Assembly: GCA_002437495.1 (NCBI GenBank)
Contig: DJQA01000004.1
Coordinates: 168,362 to 232,361, forward strand
Reading direction: 5' to 3'
Length of the DNA stretch: 64,000 nt
Origin: Prevotellaceae bacterium UBA6398
Lineage (GTDB): Bacteria; Bacteroidota; Bacteroidia; Bacteroidales; Bacteroidaceae
Shown here: positions 35,299 through 44,040 of the stretch, piece after piece
Layout of the letters: each line of letters starts with the position of its first letter
How positions within the stretch are numbered: the stretch's first letter is position 1
Program-made: the position numbers and the translations under genes
The notes under the pieces: generated by a model
The model's input: only the letters and a program-made list of their open reading frames with translations
Database searches by the model: none
Told to the model about the DNA's origin: nothing

Positions 35299-36852
35299 AT
35301 GAAAAAGGTATTATACAATGTGCCGAGGCGCGGGAGAAGCTTCCTGCTTGCACTTGCTGCGGCAATGACGGTGGTTTTATGCGCCCGGGCAGAAGACAAA
35401 GTGAAAGTAGACAAGTTCTACTACTATCTGAACGCCGAAAACAAGACAGCCGAACTTGCACCCACCGAAGAGACAACGGAATACGCAACCGGCAGGTTGT
35501 CGATACCCGGCACATTTTCTTACGGAGGGGAAAACTACACGGTTACCGCCGTGGGCGATTATGCATTCTCCTTTTGCCCAAATATAACAACGGTATCCAT
35601 GCCCGTAACGATTAAGCGCATAGGAAACGGAGCGTTTCAAGGATGCAAGAAAATAAACACGGTTATCATATCAAGAACGGCGGTAGAGGAAATAGGCGAT
35701 GCCGCTTTTGAGGGGTGCGAAACCCTGGGCTCCATAACACTGCCAACCACGCTGAAAAAGCTTGGCGATTGGGCTTTCGCCGGATGTACCGGACTGAGAA
35801 CGGCGTACATACCCTCGGGCGTGCAATATGTGGGCAAAAATGTCTATATGCATTGCACGGCAATGACATCGGCAGCGTTGTACTGCAACCTATCCGAAAT
35901 TCCCGACGGTATGTTTGCACACTGCACATCGCTCGCAAAGCTGACAATGCCCGAATCGGTAAGGAACAACATAAAGAGGATTGGCGTTGGCGCTTTCTAT
36001 GATTGCTCCAAACTAACAGCTTTCAATTTCGGAAAATCAATAGCAAAAATCGATGCCTGCGGCTTTATGAGCTGCACCTCGCTTGGCAAAGTTTCGCTAC
36101 CCGAAAGCGTGGGGAATATAGGCCACGATGCTTTCTCGGCCTGCCAAAAGATGAGCGAAATCAACATACCCGCGAATGTTGACAGCATAGGCGACCACGC
36201 ATTCAAGGATGCGCACGCCTTGAAGCAGATAACGATGGGCGACTCCGTGAAGTATCTCGGCGAACAGGCTTTCGCATATTGCAAGAACCTGACAAGCGCG
36301 AAACTTTCGAAACAAATCAAGGAAATTCCCTTCAAAGCTTTCGCCGGATGCACGAGCCTAACAGACTTCACTCTTGAAAAGACTGTAACGAGCATAGCCG
36401 ATTCCGCCTTTCAAGGCACTAAATGCTTCGACTCCCTGAGAATTTACAATGTAACCTCTATCGGAGAATACGCCTTTGCCGACTGCGGTAGCATTAATTA
36501 TGTATATATTCCCGAAAAGGTTGAAAAGCTCGGCAGCTATGTGTTCAAGGGCGACAAGATAAACCGATTCTATGTAGAATGGAACAGTGCGCCGACAATA
36601 AAAAGCAAGTTCTTCGCTTCGTGCGACACACTTTACGTGCCGAGAGTAATAAACTACAAATACCGCACCGGCTGGAAAGAGGCCGAGCACATCAAGGAAT
36701 TTGACAAAACCGTAACGGACATTAACACCCCGACGATAAACAGGCGCGAAGACGAGGACGGTGCGTTCTACACCTTGGACGGAATAAAAGTAATAGAGCC
36801 CCGAAAAGGCGGCATATATATTCACAACGGCAAAAAGGTGATTGTTAGATGA
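35299..36852 (+). CDS. BspA-like leucine-rich repeat surface protein
   Basis: The 517-residue protein has a signal peptide (residues 1-30, ending near ARA). It then has about 14 BspA-type repeats of the form AFxxCxxLxxxxLPxxLxxIGDxAFxGC. The C-terminus (FYTLDGIKVIEPRKGGIYIHNGKKVIVR) matches the short sorting-like module of the propeller protein at 20.4 kb. BspA-like proteins are cell-surface adhesion or recognition proteins. Its stop overlaps the start of the first GH43 gene by 4 bp, so the adhesin-like protein and the enzyme are translationally coupled. Confidence 0.87.
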   Translation: MKKVLYNVPRRGRSFLLALAAAMTVVLCARAEDKVKVDKFYYYLNAENKTAELAPTEETTEYATGRLSIPGTFSYGGENYTVTAVGDYAFSFCPNITTVSMPVTIKRIGNGAFQGCKKINTVIISRTAVEEIGDAAFEGCETLGSITLPTTLKKLGDWAFAGCTGLRTAYIPSGVQYVGKNVYMHCTAMTSAALYCNLSEIPDGMFAHCTSLAKLTMPESVRNNIKRIGVGAFYDCSKLTAFNFGKSIAKIDACGFMSCTSLGKVSLPESVGNIGHDAFSACQKMSEINIPANVDSIGDHAFKDAHALKQITMGDSVKYLGEQAFAYCKNLTSAKLSKQIKEIPFKAFAGCTSLTDFTLEKTVTSIADSAFQGTKCFDSLRIYNVTSIGEYAFADCGSINYVYIPEKVEKLGSYVFKGDKINRFYVEWNSAPTIKSKFFASCDTLYVPRVINYKYRTGWKEAEHIKEFDKTVTDINTPTINRREDEDGAFYTLDGIKVIEPRKGGIYIHNGKKVIVR

Positions 36853-37883
36853 AAACATTGAAGACAGGCAAATTGTTTGCAGGCGTTTTCGCATCTTTGT
36901 TTGCCATGTCCGGCGCTTTTGCCGACAAAGGGGACGGCAAAGCCACGTTCAACAATCCAATAATACCCAAATCCGTGCCCGACCCCACGGTGATAAAGGC
37001 AGCAGACGGCTACTTCTACCTATATGGCACGGAAGATACGCATAATATGCCGATATACCGCTCGCAAAACCTAACCGATTGGACTTTCACAGGCACGGCG
37101 TTCACCAACGCCACACGCCCGCGCACCGTGAAGCCGTTCGCGAAAATGGGAAGCATGTGGGCGCCCGACATTAATTACATAAACGGGCAGTATGTGCTTT
37201 ACTACACAATTGGCATATGGGGCAAGGAATGGGACAGTGGCATAGGCGTGGCAACATCCCCAAAGCCCGAAGGTCCTTTTGTCGACCATGGCAAGCTGAT
37301 AGACTCGCGAGATATCGGCGTGCAGAACTCCATCGACCAGTTTTATATCGAGGACGGCGGCAAGAAGTATCTTGTATGGGGTTCGTTTCGCGGTATATAC
37401 ATAATTCAGCTCACCGATGATGGACTGAGCATCATGCCCGGGGCGCAAAAGCAAAAAATAAGCGGCAATCAGTCGGAAGGTTCGTACATAATAAAGCGCA
37501 AAGGATATTATTACTATTTCGGCTCGGTGGGAACTTGCTGCGAGGGAGCCAAGAGCACATACCATGTGATGTATGGGCGTTCAAAGAGCCTGTTCGGTCC
37601 GTATCTCACCAAAAACGGCGGGCGTATTCTCGATGGCAAGTACGACACGCTCCTAAAAGGTAACGACTTCGTTGCCGGTCCGGGACACAACGCCGAGTTT
37701 GTTGAGGACGACAAAGGACAGACGTGGATGATATATCATGGCTACCTAAGACAGGAACCGGAAAAAGGGCGTATGGTGTTCATGTCGCAGGTAAAATGGA
37801 AAGGCGGATGGCCTTATGTAGAGGGCGGAGTGCCGACAAAGACAGCCCACGCGCCGTATTTCAAGAATTCGATGAAAAAATAA
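36849..37883 (+). CDS. GH43-like glycoside hydrolase, paralogue 1
   Basis: The 344-residue secreted enzyme (signal peptide to about residue 25) has the five-bladed propeller fold of GH43. The general-base Asp is in SVPDPTVIK, the pKa-modulating Asp in SIDQFYIEDGGKKYLVWGS, and the likely acid Glu in SEGSYIIKRKG. GPGHNAEFVEDDKGQTW is a further conserved segment. GH43 enzymes hydrolyse arabinan or xylan side chains; the exact substrate is not readable. It is a close paralogue of the next gene. Confidence 0.9.
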   Translation: MKTLKTGKLFAGVFASLFAMSGAFADKGDGKATFNNPIIPKSVPDPTVIKAADGYFYLYGTEDTHNMPIYRSQNLTDWTFTGTAFTNATRPRTVKPFAKMGSMWAPDINYINGQYVLYYTIGIWGKEWDSGIGVATSPKPEGPFVDHGKLIDSRDIGVQNSIDQFYIEDGGKKYLVWGSFRGIYIIQLTDDGLSIMPGAQKQKISGNQSEGSYIIKRKGYYYYFGSVGTCCEGAKSTYHVMYGRSKSLFGPYLTKNGGRILDGKYDTLLKGNDFVAGPGHNAEFVEDDKGQTWMIYHGYLRQEPEKGRMVFMSQVKWKGGWPYVEGGVPTKTAHAPYFKNSMKK

Positions 37884-37913
37884 ATACAGAACGACGGTTA
37901 AAACCATGAAAAA

Positions 37914-38948
37914 ATGAGAAAGATATTTTTTGCAATCGTAATGGCATTGACGGGAACGCTATCCTCGTTGGGCGAGAACAACGCCAGGAGGCTGACATTC
38001 ACCAACCCGATAATAAAACAATCGATACCCGACCCCACAATAATAAAGGCGTCTGACGGCTATTTCTATCTCTACGGCACAGAAGACACGCGCAACATGC
38101 CAATCTACCGTTCGCGCAACCTAATCGACTGGATGTTTGTCGGCACTGCTTTCACCGAGGCCACACGCCCGCGCACCGTAAAGCCATATGTGAGCTACAA
38201 AGACGGCAACGGCAACACCGTTGAAGCCGGGATGTGGGCGCCCGACATTAACTACATTAACGGGCAATACGTGCTCTACTACGCAATAGGCGTATGGGGC
38301 GTGTTAAACAAGAGCGGCGTTGGCGTGGCAACGTCCGAGCGTCCCGAGGGCCCGTTTGTTGACCGAGGCGCAATGTTCATAAGCGAAACAATCGGCGTGC
38401 AGAACTCCATCGACCAGTTTTATATCGAGGACAACGGCAAGAAGTATCTTGTGTGGGGCTCGTTTTACGGCATATACATCGTGCAGCTTACCGACGATGG
38501 GCTGCGCGTTATGCCCGGGGCCACAAAGCGGCAGATTGCCGGGGGGCTTATGGAGGCGTCCTATATATACAAGAAAGACGGCTACTACTACCTGTTCGGT
38601 TCTGCCGGGACTTGCTGCGACGGGGCGAACAGTACATACCACGTGCTTTACGGGCGCTCGAGGAGCCTCTTTGGTCCGTATATAAACAAGTCGGGCGGTA
38701 CAATGCTTAATAACCAAGCCGAAACCATGCTGAAAAGCAACTCTTTCGTTGCCGGTCCGGGGCACAACGCCGAATTTGTTGAGGACGACAAAGGCCAGAC
38801 GTGGATTATATACCACGGCTATCTCAAGGAGGAGGCCGACAAGGGGCGCTGCGTGTTCCTTGATAGGGTGAAATGGGACAACGGTTGGCCGTATGTGGAG
38901 GGTGGTGTGGCTTCCAGAACATCGGACGCACCATTTTTCAACGAATGA
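37914..38948 (+). CDS. GH43-like glycoside hydrolase, paralogue 2
   Basis: The 344-residue secreted protein keeps the same catalytic positions as its neighbour: SIPDPTIIK, SIDQFYIEDNGKKYLVWGS, MEASYIYKKDG. It differs by an insertion before the MWAPD motif (YKDGNGNTVEAG). Long stretches of DNA around NSIDQFYIED and GPGHNAEFVEDD are almost identical between the two genes. This points to tandem duplication with uneven divergence or gene conversion. They are 30 bp apart and surely cotranscribed. Confidence 0.9.
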   Translation: MRKIFFAIVMALTGTLSSLGENNARRLTFTNPIIKQSIPDPTIIKASDGYFYLYGTEDTRNMPIYRSRNLIDWMFVGTAFTEATRPRTVKPYVSYKDGNGNTVEAGMWAPDINYINGQYVLYYAIGVWGVLNKSGVGVATSERPEGPFVDRGAMFISETIGVQNSIDQFYIEDNGKKYLVWGSFYGIYIVQLTDDGLRVMPGATKRQIAGGLMEASYIYKKDGYYYLFGSAGTCCDGANSTYHVLYGRSRSLFGPYINKSGGTMLNNQAETMLKSNSFVAGPGHNAEFVEDDKGQTWIIYHGYLKEEADKGRCVFLDRVKWDNGWPYVEGGVASRTSDAPFFNE

Positions 38949-38983
38949 CACAAAAAGAAAGTTGCAGACAAAACATAAAAACG

Positions 38984-39020
38984 ATCAGGGTTCCGCAATT
39001 CCGGAACCCTGATTTATGAA
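38984..39020 (+). terminator. Terminator-like hairpin after the GH43 genes
   Basis: A perfect 12-bp stem (ATCAGGGTTCCG with CGGAACCCTGAT) with a 6-nt loop, followed only by a weak TTTATG run. Confidence 0.7.
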
Positions 39021-39042
39021 TTACAAAATGGTATAGCATAGC

Positions 39043-39414
39043 ATGACGAAAGGAATTTACACAATATTGCTTTTGCTGATGAGCAATGTTTTCATGACGC
39101 TTGCGTGGTATGGGCATCTTAAGTTGCAGCAGACGGGCGTAAGCAGCCGGTGGCCCATTATAGGAGTCATCGCGTTTTCATGGGGTATAGCTTTTTTTGA
39201 ATACTGTTGTCAAGTGCCCGCCAACCGCATAGGTTTCGATGGCAACGGCGGACCGTTTTCGCTTGTGCAGCTCAAGGTGATACAGGAATGCGTAAGCCTT
39301 GTGGTGTTCGCCGTTGTGGCAAACATACTTTTCCAGGGGCAAAGCCTACACTGGAACCATGTTGCGGCATTCGTGTGCCTTGTGGCGGCGGTTTATTTCG
39401 TGTTCATGAAGTAG
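39043..39414 (+). CDS. DMT-like membrane protein (DUF486)
   Basis: The 123-residue protein has four transmembrane segments and matches the DUF486 family, which resembles half of a drug/metabolite transporter. Conserved parts are TLAWYGHLK, FFEYCCQVPANRIG, FSLVQLKVIQE and the C-terminal FVCLVAAVYFVF. Its substrate is unknown. It has its own strong terminator. Confidence 0.82.
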   Translation: MTKGIYTILLLLMSNVFMTLAWYGHLKLQQTGVSSRWPIIGVIAFSWGIAFFEYCCQVPANRIGFDGNGGPFSLVQLKVIQECVSLVVFAVVANILFQGQSLHWNHVAAFVCLVAAVYFVFMK

Positions 39415-39479
39415 GTGTAAAGCATTTGCATGGCTTGCTGCTTTGCGGCTGAATAAGGAAATTTGCAGGAAACAAAATA

Positions 39480-39532
39480 ATCGAGTAGGAGAGGAAACAG
39501 ATCTGTTTTTCTCCTACTCGATTTTATTTTAA
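39480..39532 (+). terminator. Strong terminator after the DUF486 gene
   Basis: ATCGAGTAGGAG (39480-39491) pairs perfectly with CTCCTACTCGAT (39511-39522), and the stem extends inward through CAG/CTG. A T-rich run (TTTTATTTT) follows. It serves the plus strand in a convergent gap. Confidence 0.88.
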
Positions 39533-39618
39533 AAAGGTTCCGTAGGTTTGTGGCGGGATTGGGGCATGGGCCGCGTTACATCAGTCCGATATGCCGCCGC
39601 CCGAAACTCATTGTGCAA

Positions 39619-40503
39619 TCAAGCCTCGAACTCCGGCTTTTCGCTTTCCTCTTTATTGGTTTTCTTTGTTGCGGCAGTTTTGCGCACAGTTGTCTTGCGT
39701 GTCTTGCGCTTGGGTTTCTCCTCTTCGACCTTGGGTGTTTCAACGCCGGCCAGTTCGGGGTCGATGAGTATGCGACCGCAATATTCGCATACTATAATCT
39801 TTTTGCGCATTCGTATGTCAATCTGGCGCTGTGGCGGTACTTTGTTGAAGCAGCCGCCGCACGAGTCGCGTTGCACATAAACAATGCCCAAACCGTTACG
39901 GCTGTTTTTGCGTATGCGTTTGAAGGCGTTCAAAAGGCGCGGCTCTATGGTTTCCTCTACATCAAGGGCCTTAGAGCGAAGGTCGTCCTCCTGTGCCTTT
40001 GTCTCGGCCACTATTCCATCGAGTTCCGATTTCTTATGTGCCAAATTCTCCTCAAGCTCTTTAATTTGCGCGTTGTTTTTGGCTATGTCCTCATTAAGTT
40101 CCTCAACCTTTGCGTTGGCTTGCCCGATCTTCTTTTGCGCAAGCTCTATTTCGAGCGACTGGAATTCGATCTCTTTGCTGAGTGTATCGTATTCGCGGTT
40201 GTTGCGCACATGGTCGATCTGCTCCTTGTAGCGGTCTATCGACGTTTGCGATTTTTCTATGCCGGCACGCTGCGTTGAGATATTCTTTTTGTGCGAGTTA
40301 ATTTCGTCTTCAATTTTCTGGTTGCGGGTTTTAAGGCGGCTTATCTCGTCCTCTATATCCTGCACCTCGAGCGGCAGCTCTCCGCGAAGGCTTTTTATCT
40401 TGTCAATTTCCGACATTAGCGTCTGAAGCTTGTAAAGGGCTTTGAGCTTTTCCTCTACAGTCATTTCGTTGGGGTCGTTCTTTACTTCTTTAATCATTTT
40501 CAA
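39619..40503 (-). CDS. Coiled-coil protein with C4-type zinc ribbon
   Basis: The 294-residue protein is mostly a long coiled coil (residues about 15-180, heptads rich in Glu/Lys/Ile). A C4 zinc ribbon follows: CGGCFNKVPP and CEYCGRIL. The C-terminus is Lys/Thr-rich and low complexity (KPKRKTRKTTVRKTAATKK), possibly nucleic-acid binding. Such proteins are widely conserved next to the Nif3-like gene in Bacteroidetes, as here, but their role is poorly defined. It overlaps the Nif3-like gene by 4 bp. Confidence 0.85.
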   Translation of the reverse strand: MKMIKEVKNDPNEMTVEEKLKALYKLQTLMSEIDKIKSLRGELPLEVQDIEDEISRLKTRNQKIEDEINSHKKNISTQRAGIEKSQTSIDRYKEQIDHVRNNREYDTLSKEIEFQSLEIELAQKKIGQANAKVEELNEDIAKNNAQIKELEENLAHKKSELDGIVAETKAQEDDLRSKALDVEETIEPRLLNAFKRIRKNSRNGLGIVYVQRDSCGGCFNKVPPQRQIDIRMRKKIIVCEYCGRILIDPELAGVETPKVEEEKPKRKTRKTTVRKTAATKKTNKEESEKPEFEA

Positions 40504-41279
40504 AGATATTTTATTGGATTTGTATCAATTTCGGTTGTGCTCACGCGCAGTGCCGGGAATTCCGCTTTTATTATGTCGCTGAAAATCTCTGTTGTGAACT
40601 TTTCTGTCTGGTAATGCCCGGCTACGGCAATCAGTATCTCGTTCTCGTGTCCGAACCAGTCGTGGTAGTGCATTTCTCCCGTGAGAAAAGCGTCGCAGCC
40701 GGCGGCAATGGCGCTGTTCATAAGGAAAGCCCCGGCACCGCCGCATATTCCCAATCTGGAAATGTCGTGGCTCGGGTTATATTTGTTGTGCATAAGGCAT
40801 TCAACGTCAAAAACGTTTTTAACCTTTTTCAGAAATTCCGCTGCACCGAGCGGTTGTTTAAGCACTGCAATAACTCCGCTGCCGCTTTCGGCATCCTTGG
40901 GCATCAGAAAGCTCTCCACTTCTGCGCCGAGCTTTTCGGCTATTTTGTAGTTCACCCCGCCCCGGGCGTTGTCGAGGTTGGTGTGGGCGGCATATACGGC
41001 TATGTGGTTTTCTATTGCTTTAACAACGCATCGTTCCACCGTGTTTCGGCCTGCAATGCACTTCAGTCCATGAAAAAGCAGCGGATGGTGCGCCACAATC
41101 AAGTTAGCCCCGCAGGCGGCGGCATCGTCCACCACGGCCTCGGTTACGTCCAAACACAACAAGACCCCTGAAACTTCCGCCTCCGTTTGTCCAATCTGCA
41201 AGCCTGCATTGTCGAAGCCGTCTTGCAGCGGCAGAGGCGCGAAACGCTCAAGGGTCGCAATGACATCCTTTATCTTCAC
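40500..41279 (-). CDS. Nif3-like dinuclear metal centre protein (DUF34)
   Basis: The 259-residue protein matches the Nif3/YbgI family, toroidal hexamers with a two-metal site. Metal-ligand motifs are AHHPLLFHG and the later GEMHYHDW and AVAGHYQTEK. The likely start is the GTG at 41279 (reading VKIKDVIATLERFAPL), because the longer frame's ATG at 41309 overlaps a -7 box. Function is uncertain; a GTP cyclohydrolase I-like role has been suggested for some members. Confidence 0.87.
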   Translation of the reverse strand: MKIKDVIATLERFAPLPLQDGFDNAGLQIGQTEAEVSGVLLCLDVTEAVVDDAAACGANLIVAHHPLLFHGLKCIAGRNTVERCVVKAIENHIAVYAAHTNLDNARGGVNYKIAEKLGAEVESFLMPKDAESGSGVIAVLKQPLGAAEFLKKVKNVFDVECLMHNKYNPSHDISRLGICGGAGAFLMNSAIAAGCDAFLTGEMHYHDWFGHENEILIAVAGHYQTEKFTTEIFSDIIKAEFPALRVSTTEIDTNPIKYL

Positions 41280-41306
41280 GCGGATATGTTTATTCTTTAC
41301 AACTTG

Positions 41307-41314
41307 CAAAGATA
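41307..41314 (-). promoter_or_regulatory. Bacteroidetes -7 box (TATCTTTG) for the Nif3/zinc-ribbon operon
   Basis: TATCTTTG on the minus strand covers the first ATG of the longer open frame. This implies that translation starts at the GTG at 41279, 28 bp further on. Confidence 0.6.
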
Positions 41315-41428
41315 ATAATTAATTTTGGTTTGTTGCTTTTTGACCGGTTTTTTAAGGTTGAAGGCAGCCACTGCATGAAGTACGCTCACAAAATCGAAAT
41401 CGGAAATTTTTTACGGACATCGCGAAAA

Positions 41429-41487
41429 TTATATTTGAAGTAAAAAAAACTACATGGGACGTAGGAAAAATTATGTCCGATGTAGAA
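41429..41487 (+). repeat. R element copy R7 (truncated, three units)
   Basis: Three units are visible: TTATATTTGAAGTAA, CTACATGGGACGTAG and TTATGTCCGATGTAG with A-rich spacers at the 21-bp step. Then the sequence leaves the consensus (AAATTCGCTCC), so unit 4 and its T-run are missing. It is oriented against both flanking minus-strand genes. The 480-bp gap 41280-41759 also holds the Nif3 promoter and the terminator at 41606. Confidence 0.8.
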
Positions 41488-41605
41488 ATTCGCTCCGCTG
41501 CCCGGCAAAACTTTCTTCATACGGTTTGAGAAAATGTTTGAGAATCGGCAAACCGCACATCAGTCAGTTTGCCGAGCAGATGAGATGCATCATTGACCGT
41601 TTTAA

Positions 41606-41658
41606 CAAAAAAAATCTGCAAGCTTTATGTACGTAAAGATACAAAAGCCTGCAGATTT
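41606..41658 (-). terminator. Intrinsic terminator of the Spy-like gene
   Basis: On the minus strand AAATCTGCA pairs with TGCAGATTT and GCTTT with AAAGC, making about 15 positions with one mismatch. It is followed by eight T. It lies about 100 bp after the stop at 41760. Confidence 0.8.
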
Positions 41659-41759
41659 GCGCGGTGTATTATCAAAACCGATTTATAGATAATCAAATAA
41701 AAGGTTTCATTTCAAGGGCGATTTAATAAATGCGTACCAATTCCGGCACTTGTTATGCG

Positions 41760-42314
41760 TTAGAAATCGCCGCCCATGTCACCGGGTGCACCGAAGTTTC
41801 TTCCGGGCATTCCTTCAGGTCCGCCGCCAAAAGCGCCGCGCCCGTTTGCGCGGTTGTTCATTCTCGGCATCATTCGGGGCTGCGGCATAACTACCTTGTA
41901 TGCGTTTGCCGCACCAACCAAAGCCTTGAATTTGCCGTAGTATTCTTTGCGCAGGCTAAGCTCTTTTTCCTGCCTTTCAAACGATGCGTTTGCCAGGCTG
42001 TCGGCTTTGGCATCGGTCATTATGGCGCGTTTTTCTTTCTTCCGCTTGCCGGCCTTGTTTTGCAGGGTCTTTCCTTTTTTTTCCGTCCGGCGCAAAGCCT
42101 GTTCCTCGCCTTTGTACTCCTCAAACAGCGTCTTGAAGTCGGCGGCCTTTGAGTCGTCAAGTTTCATTTCCTCCGCAAGTCTCTCTGCCTGCTTGTTAAC
42201 CATTGCCTTGCGCATTTCCTCGCGGTTCTGCTCGTTTCCGGCATTTTCCTGAGCCGACACCACGCCCGGTGTTAACGCCGAGAGTGCCAGCATCGCAACA
42301 ATAAATTTCTTCAT
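41760..42314 (-). CDS. Secreted helical protein, Spy/CpxP-like
   Basis: The 184-residue protein has a signal peptide (MKKFIVAMLALSALTPGVVSAQ). A long charged helical region follows (about 25-140, EEMRKAMVNKQAERLAEEMKLDDSKAADFKTLFEEYKGE), resembling periplasmic chaperone-like Spy/CpxP proteins common in Bacteroidetes. The C-terminus is Met/Arg/Gly-rich (PRMMPRMNNRANGRG). A metal-binding or stress role is possible but not shown. I chose the ATG at 42314 because the signal peptide starts there. Confidence 0.75.
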   Translation of the reverse strand: MKKFIVAMLALSALTPGVVSAQENAGNEQNREEMRKAMVNKQAERLAEEMKLDDSKAADFKTLFEEYKGEEQALRRTEKKGKTLQNKAGKRKKEKRAIMTDAKADSLANASFERQEKELSLRKEYYGKFKALVGAANAYKVVMPQPRMMPRMNNRANGRGAFGGGPEGMPGRNFGAPGDMGGDF

Positions 42315-42517
42315 GTTTGCTTTGTGTTTAGGTTGTTGTTTATGTTTTGCTCTCAATTCGGGAGCTCTCGTAATTTAGACGGTGGGGTATAAACGAAGGT
42401 TTAAGTGTTGCGCTGTACATTTGCGTTAAAAACCGACCGATTGCGGTTTTTGACAGACGAATGGCACGCGCCGCCCCTTTTTGTCTATCCTTATTTCCGC
42501 GCCTAAGAAATTTGTAG

Positions 42518-42525
42518 TAATTTTG
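42518..42525 (+). promoter_or_regulatory. Bacteroidetes -7 box (TAATTTTG) for pyrBI
   Basis: TAATTTTG lies 26 bp before the pyrB ATG at 42551. No pyrimidine attenuator hairpin was seen in the short leader. Confidence 0.6.
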
Positions 42526-42550
42526 CATTCAAACATCAAACCACATCAAC

Positions 42551-43507
42551 ATGGCAAGGAAGACAGGCAAAGACCTGGTTACAATAGAGACACTTCCTAA
42601 AAAGGAAATCGAGTATCTGCTCGAGATGACGGCCGAGTTCGAGGCTCATCCCAATCGCAACATTCTTAACGGCAAGGTTGCAGCCACATTGTTTTTTGAA
42701 CCTTCTACGCGTACGCGCCTGAGTTTCGAAACTGCGGCGGTTCGCCTCGGAGCGAAAGTCGTTGGATTCAACGATCCTAAGGTTACATCCGCATCAAAGG
42801 GCGAGACACTTAACGATACAATACAGATAGTCTCAAACTATGCCGATGTGATAGTTATGCGCCATTATCTTGAGGGTGCGGCAACCTATGCCGCCGAAGT
42901 TTCGCGCCGTCCGATTCTCAACGCGGGCGACGGCGCCAACCAGCATCCTTCGCAAACCATGCTCGACCTCTACTCAATAAAAAAGACACAGGGCACGCTC
43001 GATGGACTGAAAATATTTCTTGTGGGCGACCTCAAATATGGGCGCACGGTACACTCGCTGCTTATGGCCATGAGGCACTTCAATTCGACGTTTCATTTCA
43101 TAGCGCCCAAAGTGCTTGAGATGCCGGAGGAATACAAAGTGTTCTGCAAGGAGAATAACATAGAGTATACAGAAACATCGGATTTTGACGAAAACGTGAT
43201 TGCCGATGCCGACATACTGTATATGACCCGTGTGCAGCGCGAACGCTTCACCGACCTCATGGAATACGAGCGCGTTAAGAACGTGTACATACTACGCCGC
43301 GATATGCTGCGCAAGTGCAAAAAAACAATGAAGATACTCCACCCGCTGCCGCGAGTGAACGAGATAGCACCCGACGTAGACGATGATCCGCATGCATATT
43401 ATTTTCAGCAGGCGCAAAACGGACTTTACACCCGCGAAGCCCTTATTTGCCGGTCGCTCGGCTTTACGCTCGATGACGTGCGCAACGACAATACAATCCT
43501 AAAGTGA
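42551..43507 (+). CDS. pyrB: Aspartate carbamoyltransferase catalytic subunit
   Basis: The 318-residue enzyme makes carbamoyl aspartate, the committed step of pyrimidine synthesis. The carbamoyl-phosphate motif FFEPSTRTRLSFE is intact, as are the loop KGETLNDT, the HPSQTMLDL motif, and HPLPRVNEIAPDVDDDP near the C-terminus. The regulatory chain gene follows directly, so the holoenzyme is expected to be of the E. coli type (catalytic trimers with regulatory dimers). Confidence 0.97.
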   Translation: MARKTGKDLVTIETLPKKEIEYLLEMTAEFEAHPNRNILNGKVAATLFFEPSTRTRLSFETAAVRLGAKVVGFNDPKVTSASKGETLNDTIQIVSNYADVIVMRHYLEGAATYAAEVSRRPILNAGDGANQHPSQTMLDLYSIKKTQGTLDGLKIFLVGDLKYGRTVHSLLMAMRHFNSTFHFIAPKVLEMPEEYKVFCKENNIEYTETSDFDENVIADADILYMTRVQRERFTDLMEYERVKNVYILRRDMLRKCKKTMKILHPLPRVNEIAPDVDDDPHAYYFQQAQNGLYTREALICRSLGFTLDDVRNDNTILK

Positions 43508-43527
43508 ACAACAAGCAACGCAACATA

Positions 43528-44001
43528 ATGGGAAAGACAACCAGCAAGCAGGAAATAATGGTTCCCGCGCTGAGAAACGGAACTGTAATTGACCACATAC
43601 CCTCTGACAAACTGTTTCAGGTAATGTCGCTCCTGCACCTCGATACCCTTAAAAGCGAGATGATATTCGGGTACAACGTGGGCAGCTTGAAGATGAAGGG
43701 CGGTAAAAGCATAATAAAGGTTAGCGACCGCTATTTCTCCGACCAGGAGCTCAATCAACTGTCGGTGATAGCTCCCAATGTAACTCTGAATGTCATAAAG
43801 GAGTACGAGGTTCGCGAAAAGCGGCAGGTTGTGATGCCCGATGAACTTCACGGCATCGTAAGGTGTGCAAACCCCAAGTGCATAACAAACCATGAGCCCA
43901 TGACAACAAGATTCAAGGTTATTGATAAGGAAAAGGGACTCATACGTTGCCACTACTGCGAAAAGGAGCAGACCATCGACTCCTCAAAACTCATTAAATG
44001 A
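43528..44001 (+). CDS. pyrI: Aspartate carbamoyltransferase regulatory subunit
   Basis: The 157-residue protein binds allosteric nucleotides and links catalytic trimers. It has an N-terminal alpha/beta nucleotide-binding domain (GTVIDHIPSDKLFQVMSLL). A C-terminal zinc domain has four cysteines (CANPKC and CHYC). The ATG at 43528 lies 20 bp after the pyrB stop; the GTG at 43504 is less likely. Confidence 0.95.
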   Translation: MGKTTSKQEIMVPALRNGTVIDHIPSDKLFQVMSLLHLDTLKSEMIFGYNVGSLKMKGGKSIIKVSDRYFSDQELNQLSVIAPNVTLNVIKEYEVREKRQVVMPDELHGIVRCANPKCITNHEPMTTRFKVIDKEKGLIRCHYCEKEQTIDSSKLIK

Positions 44002-44040
44002 ACAAATACGAAAACGAAACCATAAACCGCTAAACAAGAA

